Positions 38,347 to 47,888 of a stretch of 64,000 bases of DNA are shown piece by piece. A program made the translations under genes and the position numbers. The notes under the pieces were generated by a model. The model was not told the DNA's origin. It worked only from the letters and a program-made list of their open reading frames with translations, and did no database searches. The first letter of the stretch is position 1. The number at the start of each line of letters is the position of its first letter. Source of the stretch: Asparagopsis taxiformis (taxonomy: Eukaryota; Rhodophyta; Florideophyceae; Bonnemaisoniales; Bonnemaisoniaceae); NCBI GenBank assembly GCA_030407315.1, contig JALQPE010002496.1, forward strand, positions 1 to 64,000, in the 5' to 3' direction.

Positions 38347-40632
38347 TCAACCATCCTCCATTACGCCAAAACCGTTATCAGCAGTGGCTGCATGGCGCCG
38401 CTCCATGCCCCCATACTGTGGGGCATTGATTTCGACATTCAGGTTTGCAGTCAGGTGTCCAGCATATGGGTCAACGACGAAAAGTTCTGCGCCAATTAGT
38501 CCTTGCGCAATCACACAATCCATTACAGCACCGAGGTTTGACGTAATATGCGATTGAATCCAATCCTCGGACACTAGAACAAGTGATGAGCAGCGGTTTA
38601 CATCATCAACGACATGAACAATTCCAGACCCCTCTCCGCTTTGCCACACTTCAACAGCCTCTCTCGTCACAGTACGGCTTGCAAACACATGCCGTGACTG
38701 TGCACTAGTCCGCTGTTCGCTCTCGACAACGTCCGTTTCTTCCCTTGCTTGCGAGCCTTGGAGACAAGACATGCAGTACACCACCATACCAACTAATTGC
38801 TGAAAAGCTACCCCCACATATTGACTGTACCGCCTTGTAAACTCCTTCTGCCGTGCACCTCCTTTCCCCTTCGGTTCATCCAAACACTCCACAGTAGTCA
38901 CTAGCCAAGCATCCAGGCGCGCCAGCGTTAGTATGCTCGTCTCTATGTCCATTACTTGTTCTGGTCGTATCGAATAACCCCTGAAGATGTCCAGCACATT
39001 CACAGCTACTCGGTTGTTAAACCATGCATCACCATTCACTTCCATTTCGAAGCTGTCAGGAACCAAGCCTTTGCTGTATCGCAGCTCTGAGAACGGTGCC
39101 GTTCGCCACCTCCCCATATCCAAATCACCGTTACTTTCCCGTTTCAAAAGCTTCTCAGACGCTTCGCGCTTTTGTTCCTCTCGCTCGTCCATCTCAGCTC
39201 GCGTCGTCAGCATCGTGCATCTAGACATTAATTTCGTGTACCCCAGCGAACCGAACAATCTGTCCCTCGCATTACGCTTCCGTGCACTCATCACGTCGGA
39301 CAGTTTCTGCGTCACCTTCACTTTCAATTCCTTGCTCCCCGCCACAGCCTCTTGACAGCACACACGCTGCTCCTCATCGGAAAACACATCACACCACGGA
39401 CTTTGACGCAGTACGTGTCGCACCAAGTCATTCAGCAGATCACTCTCGTCCCTGTACGAAGGTGTATACCACTGCAGATTCTTGATGATATAGCCCGGAG
39501 GGGTAGCAATATATCCTACACCGTTTTCGCTCCAAAGTGCCCCTTCTACCGGCTCTACCTCGATGGTACGTCCAGTCCAACGTCTCTGCGTTTGTTCCGC
39601 TATAGGGTCCAGCTCCATAGTCTCGTTCTTGCACCACTTTGTCAGGTTTTCCTCAACCGCCCTAAGAACTCCAAGGTATTTCACAGGAATGGCTTTCTGT
39701 ATTTTCGACTTACCGCCACCGTGATCACTGATTCTACCTGTTCTCGCAATTGCAGTAAGGCTGGCATTTTCCGCCTGCAGAGTCTTCACCTTAGCCTCCA
39801 ACGCAACAATCTCCGTGGTGAGCGCCTTGTTTGCTATGTCCTGGCTAAACACTTTTTTTTCCAGCTCCGCGATCTTCTTCTTCTGCGCATTGATGCGACT
39901 CGCCATTAAATCGATGGATTCCGGCGGATGCAACCTCTCTGCCCTCACCGTCCCCCCATCTCCCACGCTATCGGGAATATGATGTCCTCCATCGCCAATA
40001 GCCTGACGTCGCGGGGGCGTTACGCGCATATTTGGCACCAATGACACTCTGTTGTGACGAGGCCCGCACTCCGGCTGCTCTCTCCCCTCAGTACCACCTG
40101 ACCGCCGATGATAGTTGGCATCCTGTGAACGTTGCTCAGAAACAACATCCCTTGCCGCTATCCTCGGGTCCCTGACTGCATTACCTGCTGGGGCTGATGT
40201 ACTCGGCATAGTTGGCGCAGTGGGGGTCACAGCCTCCAGTGTGTCGGAAGCCCCCGGCTGGGACTCCGTCTGCAGCACCTCCGCATCTGCCAACCCGGGA
40301 GGAACTACCTTTGCCATAGCACTCTGCCGCAATTCCAACATGTTTTGAGCCACTATCATGTCATCATCATGATGTTCACTGTCCCTGCGAGCACGCTTGC
40401 CTCGGTCAAGCCCCATCTCTCTCCGCGCCGTTCCTCCTTCCTCACTTTCTCGCTGCGGATCCCCAGTTCTGCGCCGGTCCGTCTTGCGACTACCGGACCG
40501 CGGTTCAATGCTGCCGGTAGGCCCAGACCGCTTCTTCGCACGGGATTGTCGGGCACTCGATACAGCAGCTGCTGACCGGGTTTTCTGGAGGCCCGGAGGC
40601 TTTGGAGCTTTCTTCGCAATACGCGGCGGCAT
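38347..40632 (-). CDS. E1 accessory coiled-coil protein (copy R)
   Basis: 761 residues, colinear with the copy L protein from its ATG at 6095. A few substitutions occur in the disordered N-terminus; the coiled coil (about 242-293) and C-terminal domain are conserved. No stop or frameshift, so the reading frame is under little visible decay. The ATG at 40632 supports the start chosen for copy L. The gene is transcribed toward the transposase; its leader begins next to the first module of the MTase-SET block. Confidence 0.8.
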   Translation of the reverse strand: MPPRIAKKAPKPPGLQKTRSAAAVSSARQSRAKKRSGPTGSIEPRSGSRKTDRRRTGDPQRESEEGGTARREMGLDRGKRARRDSEHHDDDMIVAQNMLELRQSAMAKVVPPGLADAEVLQTESQPGASDTLEAVTPTAPTMPSTSAPAGNAVRDPRIAARDVVSEQRSQDANYHRRSGGTEGREQPECGPRHNRVSLVPNMRVTPPRRQAIGDGGHHIPDSVGDGGTVRAERLHPPESIDLMASRINAQKKKIAELEKKVFSQDIANKALTTEIVALEAKVKTLQAENASLTAIARTGRISDHGGGKSKIQKAIPVKYLGVLRAVEENLTKWCKNETMELDPIAEQTQRRWTGRTIEVEPVEGALWSENGVGYIATPPGYIIKNLQWYTPSYRDESDLLNDLVRHVLRQSPWCDVFSDEEQRVCCQEAVAGSKELKVKVTQKLSDVMSARKRNARDRLFGSLGYTKLMSRCTMLTTRAEMDEREEQKREASEKLLKRESNGDLDMGRWRTAPFSELRYSKGLVPDSFEMEVNGDAWFNNRVAVNVLDIFRGYSIRPEQVMDIETSILTLARLDAWLVTTVECLDEPKGKGGARQKEFTRRYSQYVGVAFQQLVGMVVYCMSCLQGSQAREETDVVESEQRTSAQSRHVFASRTVTREAVEVWQSGEGSGIVHVVDDVNRCSSLVLVSEDWIQSHITSNLGAVMDCVIAQGLIGAELFVVDPYAGHLTANLNVEINAPQYGGMERRHAATADNGFGVMEDG

Positions 40633-40865
40633 AATGAAGCTTTCCCGGAAGCGATGGAACGATTGAGTTGCACGAGATACAAAAAAGATTGCTGTATAGT
40701 GTCGGTAACCACAACGGTCTGCGATGAACGTTCAGGTCAGGTCAAGTACCGGATAATACGCCAACAGCCCAGATTGTATACGGTAGGCAGTCATCAACAG
40801 TATTTAATGAGGTACAATTACAGCTGTCGAGCTAGGCCGCGAGCACCCCTATGTCCGGAAGACGT
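40633..40865 (-). promoter_or_regulatory. Leader of accessory gene (copy R)
   Basis: Inverted counterpart of 5868-6094. It holds the GACAGCTGTAATT-type segment shared with the leader before the ParB-dioxygenase gene. Confidence 0.45.
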
Positions 40866-41440
40866 CCTGATTTGAATTAAAATTTGGGCTATTCTCAAAA
40901 ACATGCACATGTGAACATGTTTTTGAGATGGGGGTGTGCCGTACGGCACAATCGACCGCCCAAATCGATGTTTTTTGCAATATTTTTTTGTGCCCGAAAT
41001 TTTAGAATTTCTGGGCTGGCCAGCAATGCAATCGAGCTGGACATCCACCGGACGTCCATTTCAGGTTGGTCGTGAGAGAGCGGGGCGGGACCATGATGGA
41101 ACAAGGACCAAGACCTGTCCCTGGCGTATTGAGCCTGAAATTGACCCTTCGTCAGACGCCATTTAGCCTTACAGTTGGTGCTTACAGAAGCCAGTGATGA
41201 CCCCGCTCGGGGCGGCGGTCGGTTCCTGGGGCCGTTGTGGCCAAATTAGACACCCTGATTTGAATTAAAATTTGGGCTATTCTCAAAAACATGCACATGT
41301 GAACATGTTTTTGAAATGGGGGTGTGCCGTACGGCACAATCGGCCGCCCAAATCAAGGTTTTTTACAATATTTTTGCTGCCCGAAATTCTACAATTTCTG
41401 GGCTGGCCAGTAATGCATTAGCTATGTGCTCTAAACCGAT
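40866..41440 (+). repeat. Two E1 modules in tandem, B-side of the MTase-SET block
   Basis: Modules start at 40868 and 41264 (CCTGATTTGAATTAAAATTT), each with the 12-bp stem, CACATGTG loop and GTGCCGTACGGCAC. The spacer at 41150-41235 has GTTGGTGC and GATGACCCCGCT, distinct from the 3'-side spacer. These are the counterparts used to infer inversion. Confidence 0.8.
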
Positions 41441-41894
41441 TCTAACAAGCAGAAAGAATCCTCTCCTTCATGACGATGCTCTCGAATTGAGTGCAATGCA
41501 ACGGACTCCCTCCAGGAGAACGACAAAGCATCGTCTTTTGCAAGACATTTTCGTACGAAAAATAATCGAAACACATATTTGACTTTAACCTAACAGCTAT
41601 CGCGAGCACCGTACTCAGCTAAATTTCCTCTGTAATTTCCTTCCTCCAACCAATCAATAGCCGCTTGGTCACAGGCTTAAAAGCCTTCCACTATTTGTCC
41701 TATCCATCGAAGAGGGTTCGATCCAGGCCTTGATGGGTGTGGAACCCGAGAACTTGAAAATGGAACATATTGCGACAGAGATGAGATGTCATTCTCTTTC
41801 GTTTACTTTTTTCTAACAAGATTCTAAACGTCTACGCAGCGGAACGAACCCAATGTCGTCCGTCCGTTTTCAGCCCGGTGAGATGTTTTTGCCA

Positions 41895-42235
41895 TTAACG
41901 GAGGTGGAGGCGGCTATGGAGGAAGCCTGCGGTTCGGGTATTCTTTCCATTAACGGAGGTGGAGGTGGCGGCTTTGGAGGAAGCCTGGAGAACATGTGAG
42001 ATGTCAGTACCCATGGATCACAAGAAAAACATGTAGAGGTCCAGTTTGGATATTGTTGCCATTAACGGAGGCGGAGGAGGCGGCTACGGTGGAAGCCTGG
42101 AGAGCATGTGAGATGTCAGTACCCATGGATCACATGAAGAACATGTTGAGGTGCGGTTCGGATATTCTTTCCATTAACGGAGGCGGAGGAGGCGGCTACG
42201 GTGGAAGCCTGGAGAAGAATAGAATAGTCCTATAC
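41895..42235 (+). repeat. Tandem repeat of about 115 bp, Gly-codon rich (copy R)
   Basis: Four imperfect units with CCATTAACGGAGG and (GGA/GGC)n tracts, as in 1075-1445 but with different unit order. The rest of 41441-42514 matches copy L and shows no gene. Confidence 0.6.
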
Positions 42236-42514
42236 CCATGGATCACAAGTAGACGTAGTTGGGCTCCTTTTCGAAGCCCATTCGTCTCTTGAATAAATTT
42301 AGCACCCAAATCATATACGATTGCCGAGTTGACACCCCGTATGTCTCGTTGGTAGAAATAGCAGGGGTTCCACCACTCAGCTGGCGGGAAGTAGTTACTG
42401 ATTATATGAGATATGGCTTAGCTCCCGCCAAAACCGATAGCTCTGGGCTCAGGTTCTCCAAATGTGGTTATACGAATGTGTTCTGACAATGGTAGAAGAC
42501 GAATATCTGCATCC

Positions 42515-42700
42515 TGCTTTGAATTAAAATTTGGGCTATTCTCAAAAACATGCACATGTGAACATGTTTTTGAGATGGGGGTGTGCCGTACGGCACAATC
42601 GACCGCCGAAATCGATGTTTTTTGCAATATTTTTTCTGCCCGAAATTGTAGAATTTCTGGGCTGGCCAGCAATGCATCTGAGTCGGACATCCCCACGTCC
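42515..42700 (+). repeat. E1 inverted-repeat module
   Basis: Third plus-oriented module of the block, next to the MTase-SET leader; counterpart of 1699-1890. Stem, CACATGTG loop and GTGCCGTACGGCAC are intact. Confidence 0.8.
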
Positions 42701-43027
42701 AGTGGCCGTCCGGATGTCGCTCACCTGGTAAGCGTGAGGCACCTGTGTCAACCTATGTGACTGGCGGCCTTGCAGTACAACACTCAAAGGCAGGGAATCA
42801 CAATCTTTTTAAAATTTTTTCTCTACCACGTATCCGTCACAACTTATTACCTACACCGGTTACGGGTTTCAAGACCTTTCCAGTGCTGTGTACCCGTATA
42901 CTCTGTTCCGTTCGATATCAACCAGTGTTCCTCACGAAAGAGTGCAAACGTCACGAGATACGTCGTCAAATTTGACTGTCTCGCCGAGCGGTCGCCATCC
43001 TGTACCGAATTTTCCACTCATTCCATT

Positions 43028-46000
43028 ATGACGAATAAGCGCAGGCGCAACAGCAATCCGATCGTTGACGACGCAACCGTGCCAATTCTGCGCGAACCCG
43101 CTAGCCCTTGGGAGGATTCTAGTGACATGGGTACACGTCGAAACGTAGGTCGCGCCGCCCGCGAAACTACTCTCGCTGGCAAAGACTTCCTCCGCCTCTT
43201 GCTGGATTTATTCGCCCACTCAAGTTTCGCAGACTTGACGGACAAGCCGGGAGGTTTCACATACGCGGACCTTGGCGCTTGGGTTGCGCAGGGCACGGAA
43301 GAACAATTTGTGGCGCTGCAAGGTCGACTCAGCATGTCCTTCAGCGGTCGTTCGAAGAATGCTGGAGTCGAGGCGGATGTTGCCGAAATCGTCATGGCAG
43401 AGATGAACGTTGAGCGAGCCAAGCAGATTGTTCGTCTGGCATTACCCATTGCCGAGTTTTCAAGACAGGATGAGCGTATCGGGCAATGGGTTGAGCACTG
43501 CATCCTTTCTGGGATCGTGCCGCAGACCTTCCTTATTGGATGTAACATGCTTCCTTCGCCACTACAGGCGCCGCAGCGCGGGGAACCAAGCGCCTTCGTT
43601 CTTGCTCCACCGGAAACGTTCGAGGTATTGATGTATTTCCAAGCGTTGTCTATCATCCGAAATCACAACAAGAACCTGCCGCGTCGCCGAATAGGAGATG
43701 CGGCCGAAGAGGGGAACGAAGCCGCACGCGTCCCAGCCCATCGGAAAAGCACTAATCGAGCTTGTTACGTGGTTCAAGTTTTATACCATGCTTGGACCGA
43801 TGTGGCCTACGCCGCAAAGTTTTCCAGCTTCGAAGAGTTGATGGCGCCGTACATCATTTTCGACAGCAGTGAGCATTGGTTTGACGTGCTCGATGAAGGT
43901 CTATTCGCACCGATGGAGCAGAAGCTAGATCTCTACCACAACAAAGCTCCCCTATCTCATCCTGATGGATATGGTGGAAAAGTAGAGACAAGAACCAGTG
44001 CGCAGCACAGTGCATTTAGGGACCTTGTGAGGAAGTTCTTCGACCGGTTGCAGTTTCTTATCGTCAACCCGGACCTGTACACCTGGCCGGAGTCCGACCG
44101 CTGGGGGGCACTGGAAATATACTTCTCAAGCGGAAATCCGGACAAGCTGCCAGCGTATTTTGACACCCTCGACGAAGACGTTATGGCTGTCCTCCGCCCG
44201 GCACCACAAGCCGCGGACGCAGAAAAGGTCCCCAAGCCGGTTGATGACACTCCCACTCGTCGCAACACAGGAGGGAGAGGTTTGGTTCCGTCGACAAGAC
44301 ACACAACCAGGCTTCAACTTGGACCTGGGAGGACCAGTCTTACTGCCCAAGGGCCGTCTCCCCCGTCACCGTCACCCCATGCGACAGAAGAGCAGGAAAG
44401 TGAAGGGCAGGCTCTCGCAAAGGACTTTCTTTCGAAAATGAGTCAGTATTGCCGGGTGTACGACGTCCCTTTCGAAGATTTGGTCAGTGCCGACGAGAGC
44501 CGAGAACACGTGCCCATCACGGGCAACGTTCAGCTCATTCTGACTGATCCGCCCTACAATGTTCGTCGTAAGAGGAACGATTCCAACTCTTCGTACGACA
44601 GGCTAACTGCAGAAGATATGCAGGCTAGCATCGAAGTGTTTGACGAGCTGTTGCGCCCCGGTGGCCACGGCATCGTGTTCTGCTCGGTTTTGCAGTTCTA
44701 CGAATGGTTCCATTACTTGGAAACGTACAAAGGACCGCAGTCAGAAGGCCCAACCGATACTGCTGCCAGTGATGACGGGTCGGATGAAGAAGAGGTTACG
44801 TCCATGAATTCGGACTCCGAAGCATCGCAGCACAGTGGCGAAGAAAGTGCGGATGAGGAGGAGGACGAGGAGGAGGAGGACGTCGTTCGGAATTCAGTTT
44901 TCTTCGTTGACGAGGTACCTCTGTTGTTTGTCCGACTACCTGGGCACCTCTATCAAATGCCGGGGCGGAAGAGGTACCAACGCATGAACATGGCAGAGGT
45001 CGCTATCCACTTCTGGAAGCGAGGTGTTCCGTTCAAGACCGGAAGCGAGATGGTGGCCTATAGGAACCACGGATACATGGACGGCACGTACCCGGCGTGG
45101 TGCAACGTCACCATCAATATGCCCGCCATCGATTCGAATGAGATGGTGTGGCGAACAAGGAGCACAACCGGTGCTACGGTCAGAGTTCGTGCAGAGCAGA
45201 AGAGCGTCGCTCTCATGATGGAGTTGATCAGCCAGCATTCACAGCCTGGTGATATTGTTGTCGATCCATTCTCTGGCACTTTCGCAACGGGAAAAGCAGC
45301 TATGAGCTTGCCTGAGCACCGTGTTTTCGTCGGCAGTGACATGGACAAATTGTGTGTGGTACGATCGCTTCCAAAGCTGTGTGCAGTCATGTCACGTGTA
45401 ATTCTTTCAAACAACACTGACATGAGGGTCACGACAGAAGCGAAACAGAGTGCTGAGAAGTTCTTGGCGTCCCCCTCTGTCACGATGCGTACGCAGAGGG
45501 AACGCAGGATCATCGAACCCCCACCTGGCCTTCCCCTGTACCAGAGGTTCCCGAAATATATTCGGCAGTACCTCTGGCAGCTGTGCCCAGAGTCGATTGC
45601 GTCGCGCGAGCACATGGAGAAACCGGTACATTATTGGCCACCTTCCCTGCGCCGCTGGTTGCAAACTGAAAACCCTCGCGTGATGCGGGCACACGATTGT
45701 GTTGCGAAAAAATTGAGCGTTCGACCATCGCTGATTAAGCATCCAAATGCAGGAAGAGGGCTCTTCGCTGAACAGACATTTAATGTTGGTGACGAAGTAT
45801 GTGCATACTACGGAACTGTTGTGTACTCTGATATGAGCAAGGAGTCGATGAGGTTCGCGTACGGAGAGGGTCACATGGCGATAACGAAGGAAACATTCTT
45901 GATGTATGCTATCAAGCTGTATGCAACAGCGGAGGACGACGAAAACATCGAGCATCCAATTTGGATTGTTCCGGCTCCGTTCTGTTCGGCGCAGTTCATC

Positions 46001-46225
46001 AACGACCCGCGGTATTTGCGAGGTGAGGACACTCCGGCGGAAGACACCAGGCGGATGGCCAACGTCGAGTTTGTCGAGAACTACAGCAGCGGTTCGACGG
46101 GGAAGAAGCTCAAGGCGAAGGACCTAGAAAATCCGAAGATCATTGTAGTACGTGCAATCCGCGATATCCGTCCGGGGCAGGAGCTCTACGTTCATTATGG
46201 GACAGCGTTTAGAGCATGGAATTAG
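43028..46225 (+). CDS. DNA methyltransferase-SET fusion protein (copy R)
   Basis: 1065 residues from the ATG at 43028; a longer open frame upstream to 42770 is not open in copy L and is not used. Same domains as copy L: unknown N-terminal 460 residues, DPPYNV, acidic insert (shorter by a few residues), DPFSGTFATG, then SET with GRGLFA, FINDP and ELYVHYG. Arg-Arg-Lys-Arg replaces Arg-Arg-Arg-Lys-Arg after the DPPY motif. All differences keep the frame, so selection or very recent copying preserves it. AATAAA lies at 46257-46262. Relative to its transposase the gene is in the opposite orientation to copy L. Confidence 0.85.
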   Translation: MTNKRRRNSNPIVDDATVPILREPASPWEDSSDMGTRRNVGRAARETTLAGKDFLRLLLDLFAHSSFADLTDKPGGFTYADLGAWVAQGTEEQFVALQGRLSMSFSGRSKNAGVEADVAEIVMAEMNVERAKQIVRLALPIAEFSRQDERIGQWVEHCILSGIVPQTFLIGCNMLPSPLQAPQRGEPSAFVLAPPETFEVLMYFQALSIIRNHNKNLPRRRIGDAAEEGNEAARVPAHRKSTNRACYVVQVLYHAWTDVAYAAKFSSFEELMAPYIIFDSSEHWFDVLDEGLFAPMEQKLDLYHNKAPLSHPDGYGGKVETRTSAQHSAFRDLVRKFFDRLQFLIVNPDLYTWPESDRWGALEIYFSSGNPDKLPAYFDTLDEDVMAVLRPAPQAADAEKVPKPVDDTPTRRNTGGRGLVPSTRHTTRLQLGPGRTSLTAQGPSPPSPSPHATEEQESEGQALAKDFLSKMSQYCRVYDVPFEDLVSADESREHVPITGNVQLILTDPPYNVRRKRNDSNSSYDRLTAEDMQASIEVFDELLRPGGHGIVFCSVLQFYEWFHYLETYKGPQSEGPTDTAASDDGSDEEEVTSMNSDSEASQHSGEESADEEEDEEEEDVVRNSVFFVDEVPLLFVRLPGHLYQMPGRKRYQRMNMAEVAIHFWKRGVPFKTGSEMVAYRNHGYMDGTYPAWCNVTINMPAIDSNEMVWRTRSTTGATVRVRAEQKSVALMMELISQHSQPGDIVVDPFSGTFATGKAAMSLPEHRVFVGSDMDKLCVVRSLPKLCAVMSRVILSNNTDMRVTTEAKQSAEKFLASPSVTMRTQRERRIIEPPPGLPLYQRFPKYIRQYLWQLCPESIASREHMEKPVHYWPPSLRRWLQTENPRVMRAHDCVAKKLSVRPSLIKHPNAGRGLFAEQTFNVGDEVCAYYGTVVYSDMSKESMRFAYGEGHMAITKETFLMYAIKLYATAEDDENIEHPIWIVPAPFCSAQFINDPRYLRGEDTPAEDTRRMANVEFVENYSSGSTGKKLKAKDLENPKIIVVRAIRDIRPGQELYVHYGTAFRAWN

Positions 46226-46464
46226 GGTCACGAAAGATGTTTTCATTTCGACTACAAATAAAGCTACGTTCCAGAGTTGAAGTATATCATATAATGCAGA
46301 ATGTCCAGCCACCATTAGTCCAGGGTGAAACCTATTCGGCAGTACTCGCCTGTCAAAAACCAATCGTTCACACTCTAGGTGCACTTCGTCCGAGCAGTGA
46401 ACCTGACTGCTTGGTTGCTGTTATGCGTGCAGATGCAAAATACAAGACCAAGTTGAAATGGACG

Positions 46465-47545
46465 CCCGGTGGATGTCCAGCTCAGTTGCATTGCTGTCCA
46501 GCCCAGAAATTCTACAATTCAGGGCAGAAAAAATATTGCAAAAAACATCGATTTCAGCGGGTCGATTGTGCCGTACGGCACACCCCCATCTCAAAAACAT
46601 GTTCACATGTGCATGTTTTTGAGAATAGCCCAAATTTTAATTCAAATCAGGGTGTCTAATTTGGCCACAACGGCCCCAGGAACCGACCGCCGCCCCGAGT
46701 GGGGTTGTCACTGGCTTCTGTAAGCACTAACTGTAAGGCTAAATGGCGTCTGACAAAGGGTCAATTTCAGGCTCAATACGCCAGGGACAGGTCTTGGTCC
46801 TTGTTCCATCATGGTCCCACCCCACTCTCTCACGACCAACCTGAAATGCACGTCCGGTGGATGTCCAGCTCGATTGCACTGCTGGCCAGCCCGGAAATTC
46901 TAAAATTTCGGGCACAAAAAAATTGTAAAAAATCAACGATTTCAGCGGGTCGTTTGTGCCGTACGGCACACCCCCATTTCAAAAACATGTTCACATGTGC
47001 ATGTTTTTGAGAATAGCCCAAATTTTAATTCAAATCAGGGTGTCTAATTTGGCCACAACGGCCCCAGGAACCGGCCGCCGCCCCGAGCGGGGTCATCACT
47101 GGCTTCTGTAAGCACTAACTGTGAGGCTAAATGGCGCCGGAAGATGGGCCGATTGCAGGCTTCAAGCCTAAGTTATGCTAGGGAGAAATCTTCTTCCGTG
47201 TTTCATCATGGTCCCGCCTTACTCCCTCAACAGAAACACTACTCACCCATCACGTTACTCATATTCCGTGCACTTTATATTAGTAGTGAACCCGCCTGCT
47301 TAGTTGCTGCAATGCGTGGATGTAGGCAGCACACGACCAACCTGAAATGGACGTCCGGTGGATGTCCATCTCAGATGCACTGCTGGCCAGCCCAGAAATT
47401 CTAAAATTTCGGGCACAAAAAATCTTGCAAAAATCAACGATTTGGGCGGGTCGATTGTGCCGTACGGCACACCCCCATCTCAAAAACATGTTCACATGTG
47501 CATGTTTTTGAGAATAGCCCAAATTTTAACTCAAATCAGGGTGTT
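46465..47545 (-). repeat. Three E1 modules, inverted, 3' side of the MTase-SET block
   Basis: Modules end at about 46648, 47037 and 47540 with AATTCAAATCAGG or AACTCAAATCAGG, all opposite in orientation to those at 40868, 41264 and 42517. The spacer after the first (46650-46745) carries the GTTAGTGC/GACAACCCCACT type when read in reverse. The third module (about 47350-47540) has the GAGTTAAA variant also found at position 1 of the window. Confidence 0.8.
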
Positions 47546-47888
47546 CCCCGGATAAAGGGGTGCTCGCAGCCGCCCCAAAAGCCGCCTAGCTTGACAGCTG
47601 TAATTTTAACACATTACACATCAAGGACACTGCCTGCTTCACGCCACCTCGTCAGGTTTCGAGAGCCCGACTCGGGCCCGTTCTGAACGGACACTCACAT
47701 CTCGATTGCCTGTCTTGCATTCCAGCGGTCACGATAGGTGTGTACCTAACAAAATTTCGGTTGTATTGTGTTATTATTTCCAGCGATTGGCGTTCACGAC
47801 CATTCTTCAACTTAACGTGAAACATACCATCCACATCACTCGAATACGTCAACGTCAACCATCTCTTTTCCTTTCCAACTCAACAACC
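47546..47888 (+). promoter_or_regulatory. Leader of ParB-dioxygenase gene
   Basis: It begins with the GGGGTGCTCGC...CTTGACAGCTGTAATTTT...GACACTGCCT segment also found before the accessory gene. The start ATG at 47889 is in good context (AACCATGG). Confidence 0.45.

Noticed and set aside
42770..43027. N-terminal extension of the copy R MTase-SET frame
   Set aside because: No ATG start is needed upstream, and copy L has a different frame there because of the 17-nt insertion; the conserved ATG is at 43028.
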